Made by a program: the position numbers and the translations under genes
Assembly (NCBI RefSeq): GCF_016405905.1
Contig: NZ_JAEFCB010000001.1
Span: 806,001-870,000, forward strand
From: Variovorax sp. IB41
GTDB lineage: Bacteria; Pseudomonadota; Gammaproteobacteria; Burkholderiales; Burkholderiaceae_C
Length of the DNA stretch: 64,000 nucleotides
Direction of reading: 5' to 3'
Part shown: positions 43,379 through 52,453 of the stretch, in pieces
Position numbering within the stretch: the stretch's first letter is position 1
Layout of the letters: each line of letters begins with the position of its first letter
Notes under the pieces: model-generated
What the model was told of the DNA's origin: nothing
Seen by the model: only the letters and a program-made list of their open reading frames with translations
Database searches by the model: none

Positions 43379-45538
43379 TCACCGTCGCGCGACCGGTGTG
43401 GCGCTGTCCGACGGAGAACTGTCGCTCGTTCCAGCGGAGTTGCTCGCCGTCACGGTGTAGTAGTAGGTGGTGCCGTTGACCACGGAGGTGTCCGTGTAGC
43501 TGCTGCCAGCAACGCCGGACGCGACGGCCTCGTAGGGCCCGCCGCTGAAGGCGGAGCGGCCGACCGTGTAGCCGGTGGCCCCGAAGGACGCCTGCCAGCG
43601 CAGCGGCACGGCGCCATCGCCCGGCGAGGCCAGCAGCATGGCGGGCGCCGCGGGGACGACGCTCGGCGCACCGCCGTCGCCACCTGTGATCTGCACATTG
43701 CTGAAGACGCTGTTGTTCAGCTTGCCCGTGACCGACGAGACCACCAATCCAACATAGACCGTGTCGGGAACGGGGGCGTCGATGCGGCCGACATCGGTGG
43801 CGGCCCAATTGGTGCCGTCGGGAGAAACGTAGCCGGTGATGATGTTCCCGATGCGCTCGAGCTTCACCCAGTGAGTGGGCCCGGAGCTCGCAACCTTGTT
43901 CGCGTAGTTGGAGCCCCCGTACACCGCCAGTTTCGTCATGTTCTGCAAGACTTCACTTTTGTAGTTCATCGCCATCCAGGCGCGCGGAGCGCCTGGTTCC
44001 AGGCTTGTGCGCATCATCACGCCCGCCACCGCGGACGGGTGGGTGTTCTCGAGCGACTCGACCTTCGCGACGATGGTGCCGTTGCCGGTGAGCGCCTTGT
44101 AGGCGAAGTGGCAACTGTCGCGTTCGCCCCAGATGTCGTAGCCCGCCCCGGCCACGTTCCATTTGCCGGCGGCGTAGGTGGCCGAGCCGGCCGGGCTGGC
44201 GCCCCCGATGTCGGCACTGCTGAACCCCGAGGTGATCGATGCGGCCGAGGGAATGGGCAGCGCCGGCGGCGGCGCCGCCTTCGACGTGTCGGCGTCCTTC
44301 AGGAACATGAAGCTGGCGCCGTCCACCGGCATCCGAAGGCGCCTCTGCGCGATGAAGGGTGCCTGCAGGCCCTTGCGCAGCACGTAGGCGCCATAGATCT
44401 GTGTCAGCGCCAGGCTCCCGCCATTGGCGCCGTCCCAGCCGTGCCCGGTGACGTCGGTGAGGTAGTAGCGATCGGTCGTGCCGAAAGGAAGCGCCGGCGT
44501 GGGCACGCGCTCGTTCACTCTCGCGAAGTACTCGCCCGCGGCCAAGAGGCGGTTGTCGAAATCGGAATAGATGTCGATGCCTTGGCTCCAGAGCGCCTCG
44601 GCCAGCACGGTCAGCGACTTGAGCTGCCCATAGGCATGCCCCTGGTCGCGCAGCGAGTCGCCCAGCATGCCGATGTCGTTGGAGTTGCGCAGCCCGATAT
44701 GGGCGAGCGTGCGGGTCTGGTAGACGACCCTGTCCAATGTCTCGATGTCGTCGGTGTAGATCGCCATCAGCCCCAGCGCGGCGAGGGACAGCGCGCCCTT
44801 GTTGGCTGCGCCGAACGAGCTTTCGCCGTAGGGGTTCGCCGCCGGCATCAGCACGTCCTTGAAGTACTTCTTGACGACCGCCGTGTCGGCCTCTTTCCAG
44901 CCCGACCAGGTGGTGCGCAGGATTTCTGCGCCGCCCACGAACTGGAGCGCGTAGTCGCCCAGGTCGAGCATCGACTCGCGACCCGAGAACTCCGTGTGGG
45001 TGGTGGCCCACCCGAGCAGGAACTTGCGCGCGTTCACCGCGTACCGCTCGTCACGGGTGAAGTACCACATCAGCGAGAGATTCGATATCGCGACCATGTC
45101 GTTGCGCCAGGCCCAGAGGTTCTCGTCAGGGGCGCGGCTCACCTTCGCGAACGGGCCATACCCTCCGTAGCTGAGCCTGGACATGGGGTTGCCCGCCACT
45201 TGCTTGAAGCCGGACGTCCACGGCTCCCTGCCCTGGTCGATGTATGTCTTGAGCGTCGCGAGATCCGAGAGGGAGACCCCAACGCCCGGGTGCTTGATCA
45301 CGCGGGCCACCGGCGTGTCTGCCGGGGCGGCGGGAATCTCCGGTGTGCCTCCCGTCGCAACGGGCACCGCGGGGGCGCCTCCGGTCGCAACGGGAACCGC
45401 TGGTATCTCTCCTGTCGCAGCGGGGGTCTGCTGCGTGCCGCCCGGCAGGGCAAACCCCTCGCTTCCGCCACCGCAACCCGGGAGCACGACCGAGCCCAAC
45501 ACGAGCAACGCAGCAGCAAAGTTTTTTTTATCGAACAT
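43379..45538 (-). CDS. Alginate lyase-family lipoprotein with C-terminal accessory domains
   Basis: The 719-residue protein starts at ATG 45538 with a lipoprotein signal peptide whose lipobox is LPGC (Cys22). A low-complexity linker with repeated PAVPVATGG units follows. Residues of about 80-400 form an alginate-lyase-type alpha/alpha barrel (NDMVAISNLSLMWYFTRDER, FLLGWATTHTEFSG, NPYGESSFGAANKGALSLAA, GHAYGQLKSLTVLAEALW). Next is a concanavalin/LamG-like domain (YDIWGERDSCHFAY, GVMMRTSLEPGAPRAWMAMN), and the end is a fibronectin type III domain (GYTVGRSAFSGGPYEAV, TYYYTVTASNSAG). It should act on uronate polysaccharides at the cell surface. The upstream site GAGAAGG supports this start. Confidence 0.85.
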   Translation of the reverse strand: MFDKKNFAAALLVLGSVVLPGCGGGSEGFALPGGTQQTPAATGEIPAVPVATGGAPAVPVATGGTPEIPAAPADTPVARVIKHPGVGVSLSDLATLKTYIDQGREPWTSGFKQVAGNPMSRLSYGGYGPFAKVSRAPDENLWAWRNDMVAISNLSLMWYFTRDERYAVNARKFLLGWATTHTEFSGRESMLDLGDYALQFVGGAEILRTTWSGWKEADTAVVKKYFKDVLMPAANPYGESSFGAANKGALSLAALGLMAIYTDDIETLDRVVYQTRTLAHIGLRNSNDIGMLGDSLRDQGHAYGQLKSLTVLAEALWSQGIDIYSDFDNRLLAAGEYFARVNERVPTPALPFGTTDRYYLTDVTGHGWDGANGGSLALTQIYGAYVLRKGLQAPFIAQRRLRMPVDGASFMFLKDADTSKAAPPPALPIPSAASITSGFSSADIGGASPAGSATYAAGKWNVAGAGYDIWGERDSCHFAYKALTGNGTIVAKVESLENTHPSAVAGVMMRTSLEPGAPRAWMAMNYKSEVLQNMTKLAVYGGSNYANKVASSGPTHWVKLERIGNIITGYVSPDGTNWAATDVGRIDAPVPDTVYVGLVVSSVTGKLNNSVFSNVQITGGDGGAPSVVPAAPAMLLASPGDGAVPLRWQASFGATGYTVGRSAFSGGPYEAVASGVAGSSYTDTSVVNGTTYYYTVTASNSAGTSDSSPSDSATPVARR

Positions 45539-46276
45539 GGAAGCCTTCTCGGCGAGTGCATGGAAAGTCGCGAAGCCCGCTATGGCGCCGCAAGCTTTTT
45601 TCGAGGTGTTGATTTCAGCGATGAGCCTGCGATCCGCATCGGAGGCTTTTCGGCGCGCGAGGCGGGCCAATCCTGGCACCCGTCCAAGAGGGAAATATGA
45701 GCACCGAAGTATCGATTTCCATCGAATGTGAATCCGCCTTCTTTGCGGGCCATGGCTCAGCTGGGGACAAGGTTAAGCCTTTGGTTTTCTATTGAAGTAG
45801 GACTGCATAGATGAGGTGCGCCGCCCCGTGTTGTACCGGGCGCTGCGATCAAGAGGCCACCCCTTGAGACGAGGCGACAGATGGGACGACCCCTCCCACC
45901 GAATCAACAGTTTCACATATGGCAACAAAATAGCAGGCACCGGATTGCACTGAAAAATGAGTGGCTGAATTTCATTTTTGGCGCAATGGCTGCCCTCGCG
46001 CGATGCTGGAGGCGCACGAGGAACCGGATCGCTCGACGGGCTCTCAGCCGAAACGATTTATCGGGAGCGGACTCAAGGCGGGCGCGTGTTTCATGCGGGG
46101 CGGCATAGGCCTGGTGCCGAAGCGACACCTTCCACGGCTCGCGCGCTCAACCAGTTGGCGACATCGGCGTAAAGACGCCTTGGAACGGAACCGGAATTTG
46201 AGTTGGAGCTGGGCGGCTAGTCGGGCAGCCTTGCCGACTGGCTGCAGCCCCGCATGGGAGATGGGAGCTGGAGCGT
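45539..46276. other. Long intergenic region between alginate lyase and tRNA-Gly
   Basis: About 740 bases without a supported gene. The part next to the lyase should hold its promoter. Several open frames at 45881-46270 have no family resemblance and no ribosome binding site; one runs on through the tRNA and gives the well-known false peptide VKGIEPSYEAWEAAVLPLN. Confidence 0.4.
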
Positions 46277-46350
46277 TGGAGCGGGTGAAGGGAATCGAAC
46301 CCTCGTATGAAGCTTGGGAAGCTGCCGTTCTGCCATTGAACTACACCCGC
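46277..46350 (-). tRNA. tRNA-Gly (CCC)
   Basis: The minus-strand 74-nt sequence folds as a tRNA: acceptor stem GCGGGTG pairing with CACCCGC, the T-arm containing GGTTCGATTCC, and anticodon loop TTCCCAA, giving anticodon CCC. The terminal CCA is encoded (46277-46279). It decodes GGG. Confidence 0.95.
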
Positions 46351-46488
46351 ATTGGCAACCCGTTGAATTCAGACGGGTTGCAGACCCAAGCGCGCGATTC
46401 TACAGAGGAATCACGGGCGCTCTGCGCCGGGCGTCGCCGCTGCGCGGGGCGGCCCGCATCACTTTGCGCATATCGAAGCACGTTTTTG

Positions 46489-46500
46489 TTCGTTAACGAA
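46489..46500. promoter_or_regulatory. 12-bp palindrome upstream of the GntR-led operon
   Basis: The perfect palindrome TTCGTTAACGAA lies 57 bp upstream of the GntR start. UTRA-type GntR regulators often bind short palindromes near their own promoters, so this is a candidate operator. A shorter GTCATGAC palindrome near 46539 is another. Confidence 0.4.
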
Positions 46501-46557
46501 AGAAGCACCGCTGCCTAGCATCCGGCCTCATTCAACCGGTCATGACAGGTCAGCCGC

Positions 46558-47328
46558 ATGTCTTTCGCCAGGGCGCTTGAGCCCATCGCCTTTTCACCCG
46601 TTCCGCTCTACACACAGGTGCGCGAGACGCTGCGCGAGCGCATCCTCGATGGCACCTACGCGCCGCATGCGCAGTTGCCCTCCGAGAGCGAGATGGTCGC
46701 GCTCTTCAAGGTCAGCCGCATCACGGTGCGCCAGGCGCTCAGCGACCTGCAGCGCGAGAACCTGATCTTCAAGATCCCGGGCAAGGGCACCTTCGTCGCC
46801 AAGCCCAAGGCATTCCAGCAACTGGGCCAGCTCGAAGGTTTTGCCGAATCGATGGGCCGCATGGGCTACGAGATCCGCAACCAGGTCACCAGCCACAAGA
46901 CCGTGCCCGCCTCGCCGCGCGTGGCGCAGCGCCTGGGGCTGGCCGAGGGCACGCCGGTCGCGCAGATCAAGCGCGTGCGGCATCTGAACCGCGCCCCGGT
47001 GTCCTACGAGGTGACCTACCTGCCCCACGCCATCGGCGAGCGGCTGCGGCAGGCGGACCTTGCGGGGCGCGACATCTTCCTCATCCTGGAGAACGACTAC
47101 GGCATCGCGCTCGGCCACGCCGACCTGCAGATCGACGCGATGCTCGCCGACGAACTCCTCGCCCGCTCGCTGAGCGTGCCCGAAGGCACCGCCGTGCTGC
47201 GCGTGGAGCGCCTCACGCACACGGCCGAGGGCGCGCCGCTGGATTTCGAAGACCTTTATTTCCGCGGCGATGCGTTTCAGCATCGCCTTCGCATCGCGCG
47301 CAGCCACCCCACGAAGGCCCACCCATGA
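46558..47328 (+). CDS. GntR-family regulator with UTRA domain (HutC subfamily)
   Basis: The 256-residue regulator has a winged helix (PLYTQVRETLRERILDGTY, SESEMVALFKVSRITVRQAL, GKGTFVAKPK) and a UTRA ligand-binding domain (GLAEGTPVAQIKRVRHLN, SYEVTYLPHAIGERL, PLDFEDLYFRGDAFQHRLRI). Its stop overlaps the ATG of the AprA-like gene by four bases (ATGA), so it is the first gene and likely autoregulator of an eight-gene operon ending at 53747. Confidence 0.92.
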   Translation: MSFARALEPIAFSPVPLYTQVRETLRERILDGTYAPHAQLPSESEMVALFKVSRITVRQALSDLQRENLIFKIPGKGTFVAKPKAFQQLGQLEGFAESMGRMGYEIRNQVTSHKTVPASPRVAQRLGLAEGTPVAQIKRVRHLNRAPVSYEVTYLPHAIGERLRQADLAGRDIFLILENDYGIALGHADLQIDAMLADELLARSLSVPEGTAVLRVERLTHTAEGAPLDFEDLYFRGDAFQHRLRIARSHPTKAHP

Positions 47329-49061
47329 ACATCCTCACCCGCACCGTAGACGTGCTGGTCATCGGCGGCGGCACGGCCGGCCCGATGGCGGCCGTGAAGG
47401 CCAAAGAAGCCAACCCCAAGCTCGAAGTGCTGCTGCTCGAGAAAGCCAACGTCAAGCGCAGCGGTGCCATCTCGATGGGGATGGACGGCCTGAACAACGC
47501 GGTCGTCCCCGGCTTCGCCACGCCCGAGCAGTACGTCAAGGAGATCACCACCGCCAACGACGGCATCGTCAACCAGAAGACGGTGATGGCCTATGCGCGC
47601 AACAGCTATTCGATGATCGAGGAGCTCGACCGCTGGGGCGTGAAGTTCGAGAAGGACGAGACCGGCGACTACGCGATGCGCAAGGTCCACCACATGGGCA
47701 CCTACGTGCTGCCGATGCCCGAGGGCCACAACATCAAGAACGTGCTGTACCGGCGCCTGAAGCGCACGCGCGTGGAGATGTCGCAGCGCCTGGTGGTCAC
47801 GCGCCTCTTGACGGCGGCCGACGGCAGCATCGCGGGCGCGATGGCCTTCGACTGCCGCACGGCCGAGTTCCACGTGATCCGCGCCAAGTCGGTGGTGCTG
47901 GCCACGGGCGCGGCCGGACGGCTGGGCCTGCCTGCGTCGGGCTACCTCTTCGGCACCTACGAGAACCCGACCAACGCGGGCGACGGCTACAGCATGGCCT
48001 ACCACGCGGGCGCGGAGCTCTCGGGCATCGAGTGCTTCCAGATCAACCCGCTCATCAAAGACTACAACGGCCCCGCCTGCGCCTACGTGACCGGCCCCTT
48101 CGGCGGCCACACCACCAACAACAAGGGCGAGCGCTTCATCGAGTGCGACTACTGGAGCGGCCAGATGATGATGGAGTTCTACAACGAGCTGCAGGGCGGC
48201 AACGGCCCCGTCTTCCTCAAGCTGAGCCACCTGGCCGAGGAGACCATCGCCACCATCGAGCAGATCCTGCACACCAACGAGCGCCCCAGCCGCGGGCGCT
48301 TTCACGCCGGGCGCGGCACCGACTACCGGGAGCAGATGGTGGAGATGCACATCTCCGAGATCGGCCTGTGCAGCGGCCACTCGGCCTCGGGCGTGTGGGT
48401 GGACGAGCACGCACGCACCACGGTGCCGGGCCTGCACGCGGCGGGCGACCTGGCCTGCGTGCCCCACAACTACATGCTCGGCGCCTTCGTCTACGGCCGC
48501 CTCGCGGGCGAGAGCGCCGCGCGGCATTGCGCGGAGACCGAGCTGCCCGCGCTCGATGAAGAACAGGTCGCACGCGAGCACGCCCGCGTCAGCGCCCCGC
48601 TCCTTCGCAGCGGCGGCCTGCCCCCCGCGCAAGTCGAATACAAGCTGCGCCGCATGGTCAACGACTACCTGCAGCCGCCCAAGGTCACGCGCAAGATGGA
48701 GATCGGCCTCTCGCGCTTCGAGCAGATCCACGAAGACCTCGAACAGCTCGCCGCGCCCGGCCCGCACGAGCTGATGCGCGCGATGGAGGTGCACGCGATC
48801 CGCGACTGCGCCGAGATGGCCGCGCGCGCCTCGCTCTACCGCACCGAGAGCCGCTGGGGCCTGTACCACCACCGCGTGGACTTTCCCGAACGCAACGACC
48901 GCGACTGGTTCTGCCACACGCAATTGCAGAAGCAAGGCGACGCGATGGTGAGCTTCAAGCGCCCGGTCGACGCGTACATCGTGCCGCTCGACGCGCACGA
49001 GATGTCGGCCTACCAGCACCTGCGCGTGCCCGCCGCCGCGCGCGAGCCGGTCGCGGCCTGA
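47325..49061 (+). CDS. AprA-like / fumarate-reductase-type flavoprotein
   Basis: The 578-residue cytoplasmic FAD protein has the dinucleotide motif VLVIGGGTAGPMAAVKAKE near the N-terminus, a second FAD element (SVVLATGAAGRLGLP) and a C-terminal FAD contact (GLHAAGDLACVPHNYMLGAF). Segments CFQINPLIKDYNGPACAYV and YWSGQMM are more like adenylylsulfate reductase alpha (AprA) and relatives than like fumarate reductase. The next gene encodes a two-cluster ferredoxin of AprB type, so the pair probably forms an AprAB-like heterodimer. No sat or dsr genes are here, so dissimilatory sulfur oxidation is not implied. The substrate is unknown. Confidence 0.82.
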   Translation: MNILTRTVDVLVIGGGTAGPMAAVKAKEANPKLEVLLLEKANVKRSGAISMGMDGLNNAVVPGFATPEQYVKEITTANDGIVNQKTVMAYARNSYSMIEELDRWGVKFEKDETGDYAMRKVHHMGTYVLPMPEGHNIKNVLYRRLKRTRVEMSQRLVVTRLLTAADGSIAGAMAFDCRTAEFHVIRAKSVVLATGAAGRLGLPASGYLFGTYENPTNAGDGYSMAYHAGAELSGIECFQINPLIKDYNGPACAYVTGPFGGHTTNNKGERFIECDYWSGQMMMEFYNELQGGNGPVFLKLSHLAEETIATIEQILHTNERPSRGRFHAGRGTDYREQMVEMHISEIGLCSGHSASGVWVDEHARTTVPGLHAAGDLACVPHNYMLGAFVYGRLAGESAARHCAETELPALDEEQVAREHARVSAPLLRSGGLPPAQVEYKLRRMVNDYLQPPKVTRKMEIGLSRFEQIHEDLEQLAAPGPHELMRAMEVHAIRDCAEMAARASLYRTESRWGLYHHRVDFPERNDRDWFCHTQLQKQGDAMVSFKRPVDAYIVPLDAHEMSAYQHLRVPAAAREPVAA

Positions 49062-49093
49062 CGCCTGCACCACGACAAAAAAGAGAACCCCAC

Positions 49094-49327
49094 ATGCCCA
49101 TCGCCTTCAACCCCACCAGCGTGCCCGTGCGCATCGACGACGACAAGTGCATCGCCCACAAGGGCTGCACCGTCTGCGTGGACGTGTGCCCGCTCGACGT
49201 GCTCGCCATCGACCTCAGCAAGGGCAAGGCCTACATGAAGTTCGACGAGTGCTGGTACTGCATGCCCTGCGAGAAGGACTGCCCCACCGGCGCGGTCACC
49301 GTCGACATCCCCTACCTGCTGCGCTGA
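49094..49327 (+). CDS. AprB-like 2x[4Fe-4S] ferredoxin
   Basis: The 77-residue ferredoxin has eight Cys in two cluster motifs: C19, C25, C28, C32 (CIAHKGCTVCVDVCP) and C53, C56, C59, C63 (CWYCMPCEKDCP). The second motif with its Trp and Tyr matches the AprB pattern CWECYSC. It should carry electrons to or from the FAD of the preceding AprA-like protein. It lacks the longer C-terminal tail of true AprB. Confidence 0.88.
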   Translation: MPIAFNPTSVPVRIDDDKCIAHKGCTVCVDVCPLDVLAIDLSKGKAYMKFDECWYCMPCEKDCPTGAVTVDIPYLLR

Positions 49328-49362
49328 GCCGCCGCGCCCGCATTTCAACCCGGAGCATCACG

Positions 49363-50775
49363 ATGAAGACCCAGAGAATCCTGTCCCTGTGGGGCGCAAC
49401 CCTCGGCCTGCTGCTGACCCTTCCCGCAGCGCAGGCCGAGACCATCCGCATCGCCATCGGCACGCAGGACACCACCATCAACTGCGCCACCGGCGGCCTC
49501 CTGATCCGCAAGCTCAAGCTGCTGGAAAAATACCTGCCCCGCACCGGCAAGTACAAGGACGCGCAGTACCAGATCGAGTGGAAGAACTTCACCTCCGGCG
49601 CGCCGCTCACCAACGAGATGGTCGCGGGCAAGCTCGATCTGGGCTCGATGGCCGACTTTCCGGGCAGCTTCAACGGCGCGGCCTTCCAGAAGGCGGGGCG
49701 CAAGAGCATCTTCATCACTGTGCTCTCGGGCAGCACCACGGGCAGCGGCAACGGCATCGTCGTGCCGAAGGATTCGAAGGTGCAGTCGCTCGCCGAATTG
49801 AAGGGCAAGACCATCTCCGTGCCCTTCGCCTCGACCTCGCACGGCATGCTGCTGCGCGCCATTCAGGCGCAGGGCTGGGACCCGCTGAAGGACGTGAACA
49901 TCACCACCCAGGCGCCCGAGGTGGCCGGCCCCGCGCTGCAGGCCGGCAAGGTCGAGGCGCATGCGGACTTCGTGCCCTTCGCCGAGCTCTTTCCGTACCG
50001 CGGCTTCGCCCGCAAGATCTACGACGGGTCGCAGGCCAACGCGCCCACCTTCCACGGCAGCCTGGTCGACGAGGAGTACGCGAAGAAGTACCCCGAGGTC
50101 GTCACCGCGTACCTGCGCGCCGCACTGGAGGCCGACCGCCTCGTGGCCGCCGAGCCCGAGAAGTACAGCGAGCTGATCGCCAAGGTCACGGGCATCGAGG
50201 CGGAGGTCAACTACCTCTTTCACGGCCCGCTCGGCCTGCAGACGCGCGACCTGAGCTGGAAGCCCGAGTACCGCCAGGCGGTGAAGACATCGCTCGACAC
50301 GCTGCGCCTCTTGAAGCGCACCGACAACGACATCGACGCCAACGCCTTCGTGCAGGACGGCTACATCCGCACTGCGTTCACGGAGGCGGGCATGGACTAC
50401 GACAAGCAACTGAAGAACTACGCCCGCGCCCCGCTGGTGGCCAAGGACGCATCGACCGGCAAGCCCATCACCGACGTGAGCCGCGTGGCCCAGGTGTGGG
50501 TCGCAGGCGAGCCGCTGGTGCGCCACTACGCCTCGCCCGAGAACGCGCTGGGCGACCTGCAGAAGCTGGAGAAGGCCGGCAAGAAGGCGCGCGTGGTCTA
50601 TGCGCAGGACCGCAACAGCGGCAACAAGCTGCTGGCCGCCGACGCGTGGTTCGTGCTCGGCGCCAAGGGCGAAGTCGATGCCTTCCTGCTCAAGGACCAG
50701 GCCGAGGGCTGGGCCGCCAAGCACGGCGGCAAGGTGCAGGACTTCGCGGGCGTGCGCGCCGCACTCGCGGGCTGA
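49363..50775 (+). CDS. ABC substrate-binding protein (NitT/TauT type) with NosL-like C-terminal domain
   Basis: The 470-residue secreted protein has a signal peptide cleaved near AAQAE (residue 25). Residues of about 26-340 form an NMT1/SsuA-like binding domain (IRIAIGTQDTTINCATGGL, EMVAGKLDLGSMADFPGSFN, GKTISVPFASTSHGMLLRAI). It is about 130 residues longer than normal family members. The extra C-terminal part (about 360-468) resembles NosL, the Cu(I)-binding accessory protein of nitrous-oxide reductase: ADAWFVLGAKGEVDAF followed by AEGWAAKHGGKVQDF. The NosL metal-binding Cys/Met motif at the start of that domain is absent. The permease and ATPase follow in the same operon. Confidence 0.8.
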   Translation: MKTQRILSLWGATLGLLLTLPAAQAETIRIAIGTQDTTINCATGGLLIRKLKLLEKYLPRTGKYKDAQYQIEWKNFTSGAPLTNEMVAGKLDLGSMADFPGSFNGAAFQKAGRKSIFITVLSGSTTGSGNGIVVPKDSKVQSLAELKGKTISVPFASTSHGMLLRAIQAQGWDPLKDVNITTQAPEVAGPALQAGKVEAHADFVPFAELFPYRGFARKIYDGSQANAPTFHGSLVDEEYAKKYPEVVTAYLRAALEADRLVAAEPEKYSELIAKVTGIEAEVNYLFHGPLGLQTRDLSWKPEYRQAVKTSLDTLRLLKRTDNDIDANAFVQDGYIRTAFTEAGMDYDKQLKNYARAPLVAKDASTGKPITDVSRVAQVWVAGEPLVRHYASPENALGDLQKLEKAGKKARVVYAQDRNSGNKLLAADAWFVLGAKGEVDAFLLKDQAEGWAAKHGGKVQDFAGVRAALAG

Positions 50776-50803
50776 CGCCCTCCTCTGTTCAGAGAACGTC
50801 ACC

Positions 50804-51601
50804 ATGGCCAGCTCCTTGAACGACAAGCTGCCGCGCGCCGCGTGGCGCATCGCCGCGCTGCTCCTGTGTGTGCTCGCATGGCACCTGGCCACGCGCGAGC
50901 GCATGAACCTGGGCTTCATCACCTTCCAGAACGTGCCGCCGCCGCGCGAGGTGGCCGAATCGGCGTGGTCGCTGGTGCAGTCGCCGCTGGTGCTGCAGCA
51001 CCTGTCGGCGAGCTTGCGCCGCGTGTTCATCGGCTTCGGCCTTGCGGCCGTGGCCGGCGTGGCGCTGGGCCTGGCGATCGGCCGCGCCCGCTGGGCCGAA
51101 GACACGCTGCTGCCGCCGCTCGAAGTGCTGCGGCCGATTCCCGCCGTCGCGTGGATTCCGCTGGCCATCCTGATGTTTCCGTCGTCGGAGGCGTCGATGG
51201 TCTTCATCACCTTCGTCGGCGCGCTCTTTCCCGTGCTGCTCAACACCGTGCACGGCGTGGAGGCGGTGGATGCGCGCCTGGTCGCCTCGGCGCGCAGCCT
51301 GGGCGCGGGGCGCCTTGCGGTGTTTCGCGAGGTGATCCTGCCGGGCGCGCTGCCCAGCGTCGTTACGGGCCTTGCCATCGGCATGGGCACCGCGTGGTTC
51401 TGCCTGGTCACGGCCGAGATGATCTCGGGCCAGTTCGGCATCGGCTACTACACGTGGATGTCGTACACGATCCAGAACTACGCGGACATCGTGGTCGGCA
51501 TGCTCTTCATCGGCGTGCTCGGCATGGGCAGCAGCGCGCTGGTGCGCCGGGTCGGCCAGTCGCTGATGCCCTGGCGCGCCGTGCAGGAGCAACGCGCATG
51601 A
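50804..51601 (+). CDS. ABC transporter permease, NitT/TauT type
   Basis: The 265-residue protein has about six membrane segments and the family EAA loop (VASARSLGAGRLAVFREVIL followed by PGALPSVVTGLAIG). It starts at ATG 50804 and its stop overlaps the ATPase start by four bases. It should form the membrane part of an importer with the preceding binding protein. Confidence 0.9.
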   Translation: MASSLNDKLPRAAWRIAALLLCVLAWHLATRERMNLGFITFQNVPPPREVAESAWSLVQSPLVLQHLSASLRRVFIGFGLAAVAGVALGLAIGRARWAEDTLLPPLEVLRPIPAVAWIPLAILMFPSSEASMVFITFVGALFPVLLNTVHGVEAVDARLVASARSLGAGRLAVFREVILPGALPSVVTGLAIGMGTAWFCLVTAEMISGQFGIGYYTWMSYTIQNYADIVVGMLFIGVLGMGSSALVRRVGQSLMPWRAVQEQRA

Positions 51602-52446
51602 AGGCCGACGTGCAGACCGGCCGCATCGCCATCGACGATTTGCGCGTGCGCCTCGGCCAGGGCGCGCAGGCCTTCGATGCGGTGCAGGACATCACGCTGC
51701 ATGTGGAGCCCGGCGAGTTCGTCTGCCTGCTCGGGCCTTCGGGCTGCGGCAAGTCGACGCTGCTGGGCGCGCTCGCGGGGCACCTGACACCTGCGAGCGG
51801 CGCGATCCGCGTGGACGGCGAGCCGGTGCGCGGACCGCACCCGGACCGCGGCCTCGTCTTCCAGCACCACACGCTCTTCCCCTGGAAGAAGGTGCTCGAC
51901 AACGTCGCCTTCGGCCTGAAGATGCAGGGCGTCGGCCGCCGCGAGCGCCATGCGCGCGCGCACGAGATGCTGCGGCTCGTGGGCCTGGACGACTTCGCGG
52001 GCTTCTACCCCTCGCAGCTCTCGGGCGGCATGCAGCAGCGCGCGGAGATCGCGCGGGTGCTCATCAACCACCCGCGCGTGATGCTGATGGACGAGCCCTT
52101 CGGCGCGCTCGATGCGCAGACGCGGCTGATGATGCAGCGCCAGCTGCTCGACGCGTGGGCGCGCGTGCGCACCACCATCGTCTTCATCACGCACGACATC
52201 GACGAGGCGCTGTTCCTCGGCGACCGCGTGCTCGTGATGGGGCCGCGGCCGGGGCGCATCGTGGCCGAGTTCGCGCTCGACTTCGCGCGGCCGCGCGATC
52301 CGTCGCTGGTCACCTCTTCCGAATTCACCGCGCTCAAGCGGCACTGCCTGCAGTTGCTGCATCCGCACGCGGCCGCCAGCGCGCCGCTGGAACGCCTCAC
52401 GCCGCTGGGCGCGCCCACCGCTGCGCAACTGCGCTTTGCCATCTAG
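51598..52446 (+). CDS. ABC transporter ATPase, NitT/TauT type
   Basis: The 282-residue ATPase has Walker A (GPSGCGKST), Q-loop (LVFQHHTLFPWKKV), signature (LSGGMQQRAEIA), Walker B (VMLMDEPFGALD) and His switch (FITHDIDEALFLGDR). It is coupled to the permease by an ATGA overlap. The last 40 residues extend beyond the usual SsuB/TauB end without a recognised domain. Confidence 0.92.
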   Translation: MKADVQTGRIAIDDLRVRLGQGAQAFDAVQDITLHVEPGEFVCLLGPSGCGKSTLLGALAGHLTPASGAIRVDGEPVRGPHPDRGLVFQHHTLFPWKKVLDNVAFGLKMQGVGRRERHARAHEMLRLVGLDDFAGFYPSQLSGGMQQRAEIARVLINHPRVMLMDEPFGALDAQTRLMMQRQLLDAWARVRTTIVFITHDIDEALFLGDRVLVMGPRPGRIVAEFALDFARPRDPSLVTSSEFTALKRHCLQLLHPHAAASAPLERLTPLGAPTAAQLRFAI

Positions 52447-52453
52447 AAAAAGA

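Noticed and set aside
45961..46518. 185-codon plus-strand frame including VKGIEPSYEAWEAAVLPLN
   Set aside because: That peptide is the known false translation of the antisense strand of tRNA-Gly; the rest has no support.
47325..49327. Reading the AprAB-like pair as true dissimilatory APS reductase
   Set aside because: The ferredoxin lacks the AprB C-terminal tail and no sat, qmo or dsr genes are present; only family-level similarity is claimed.
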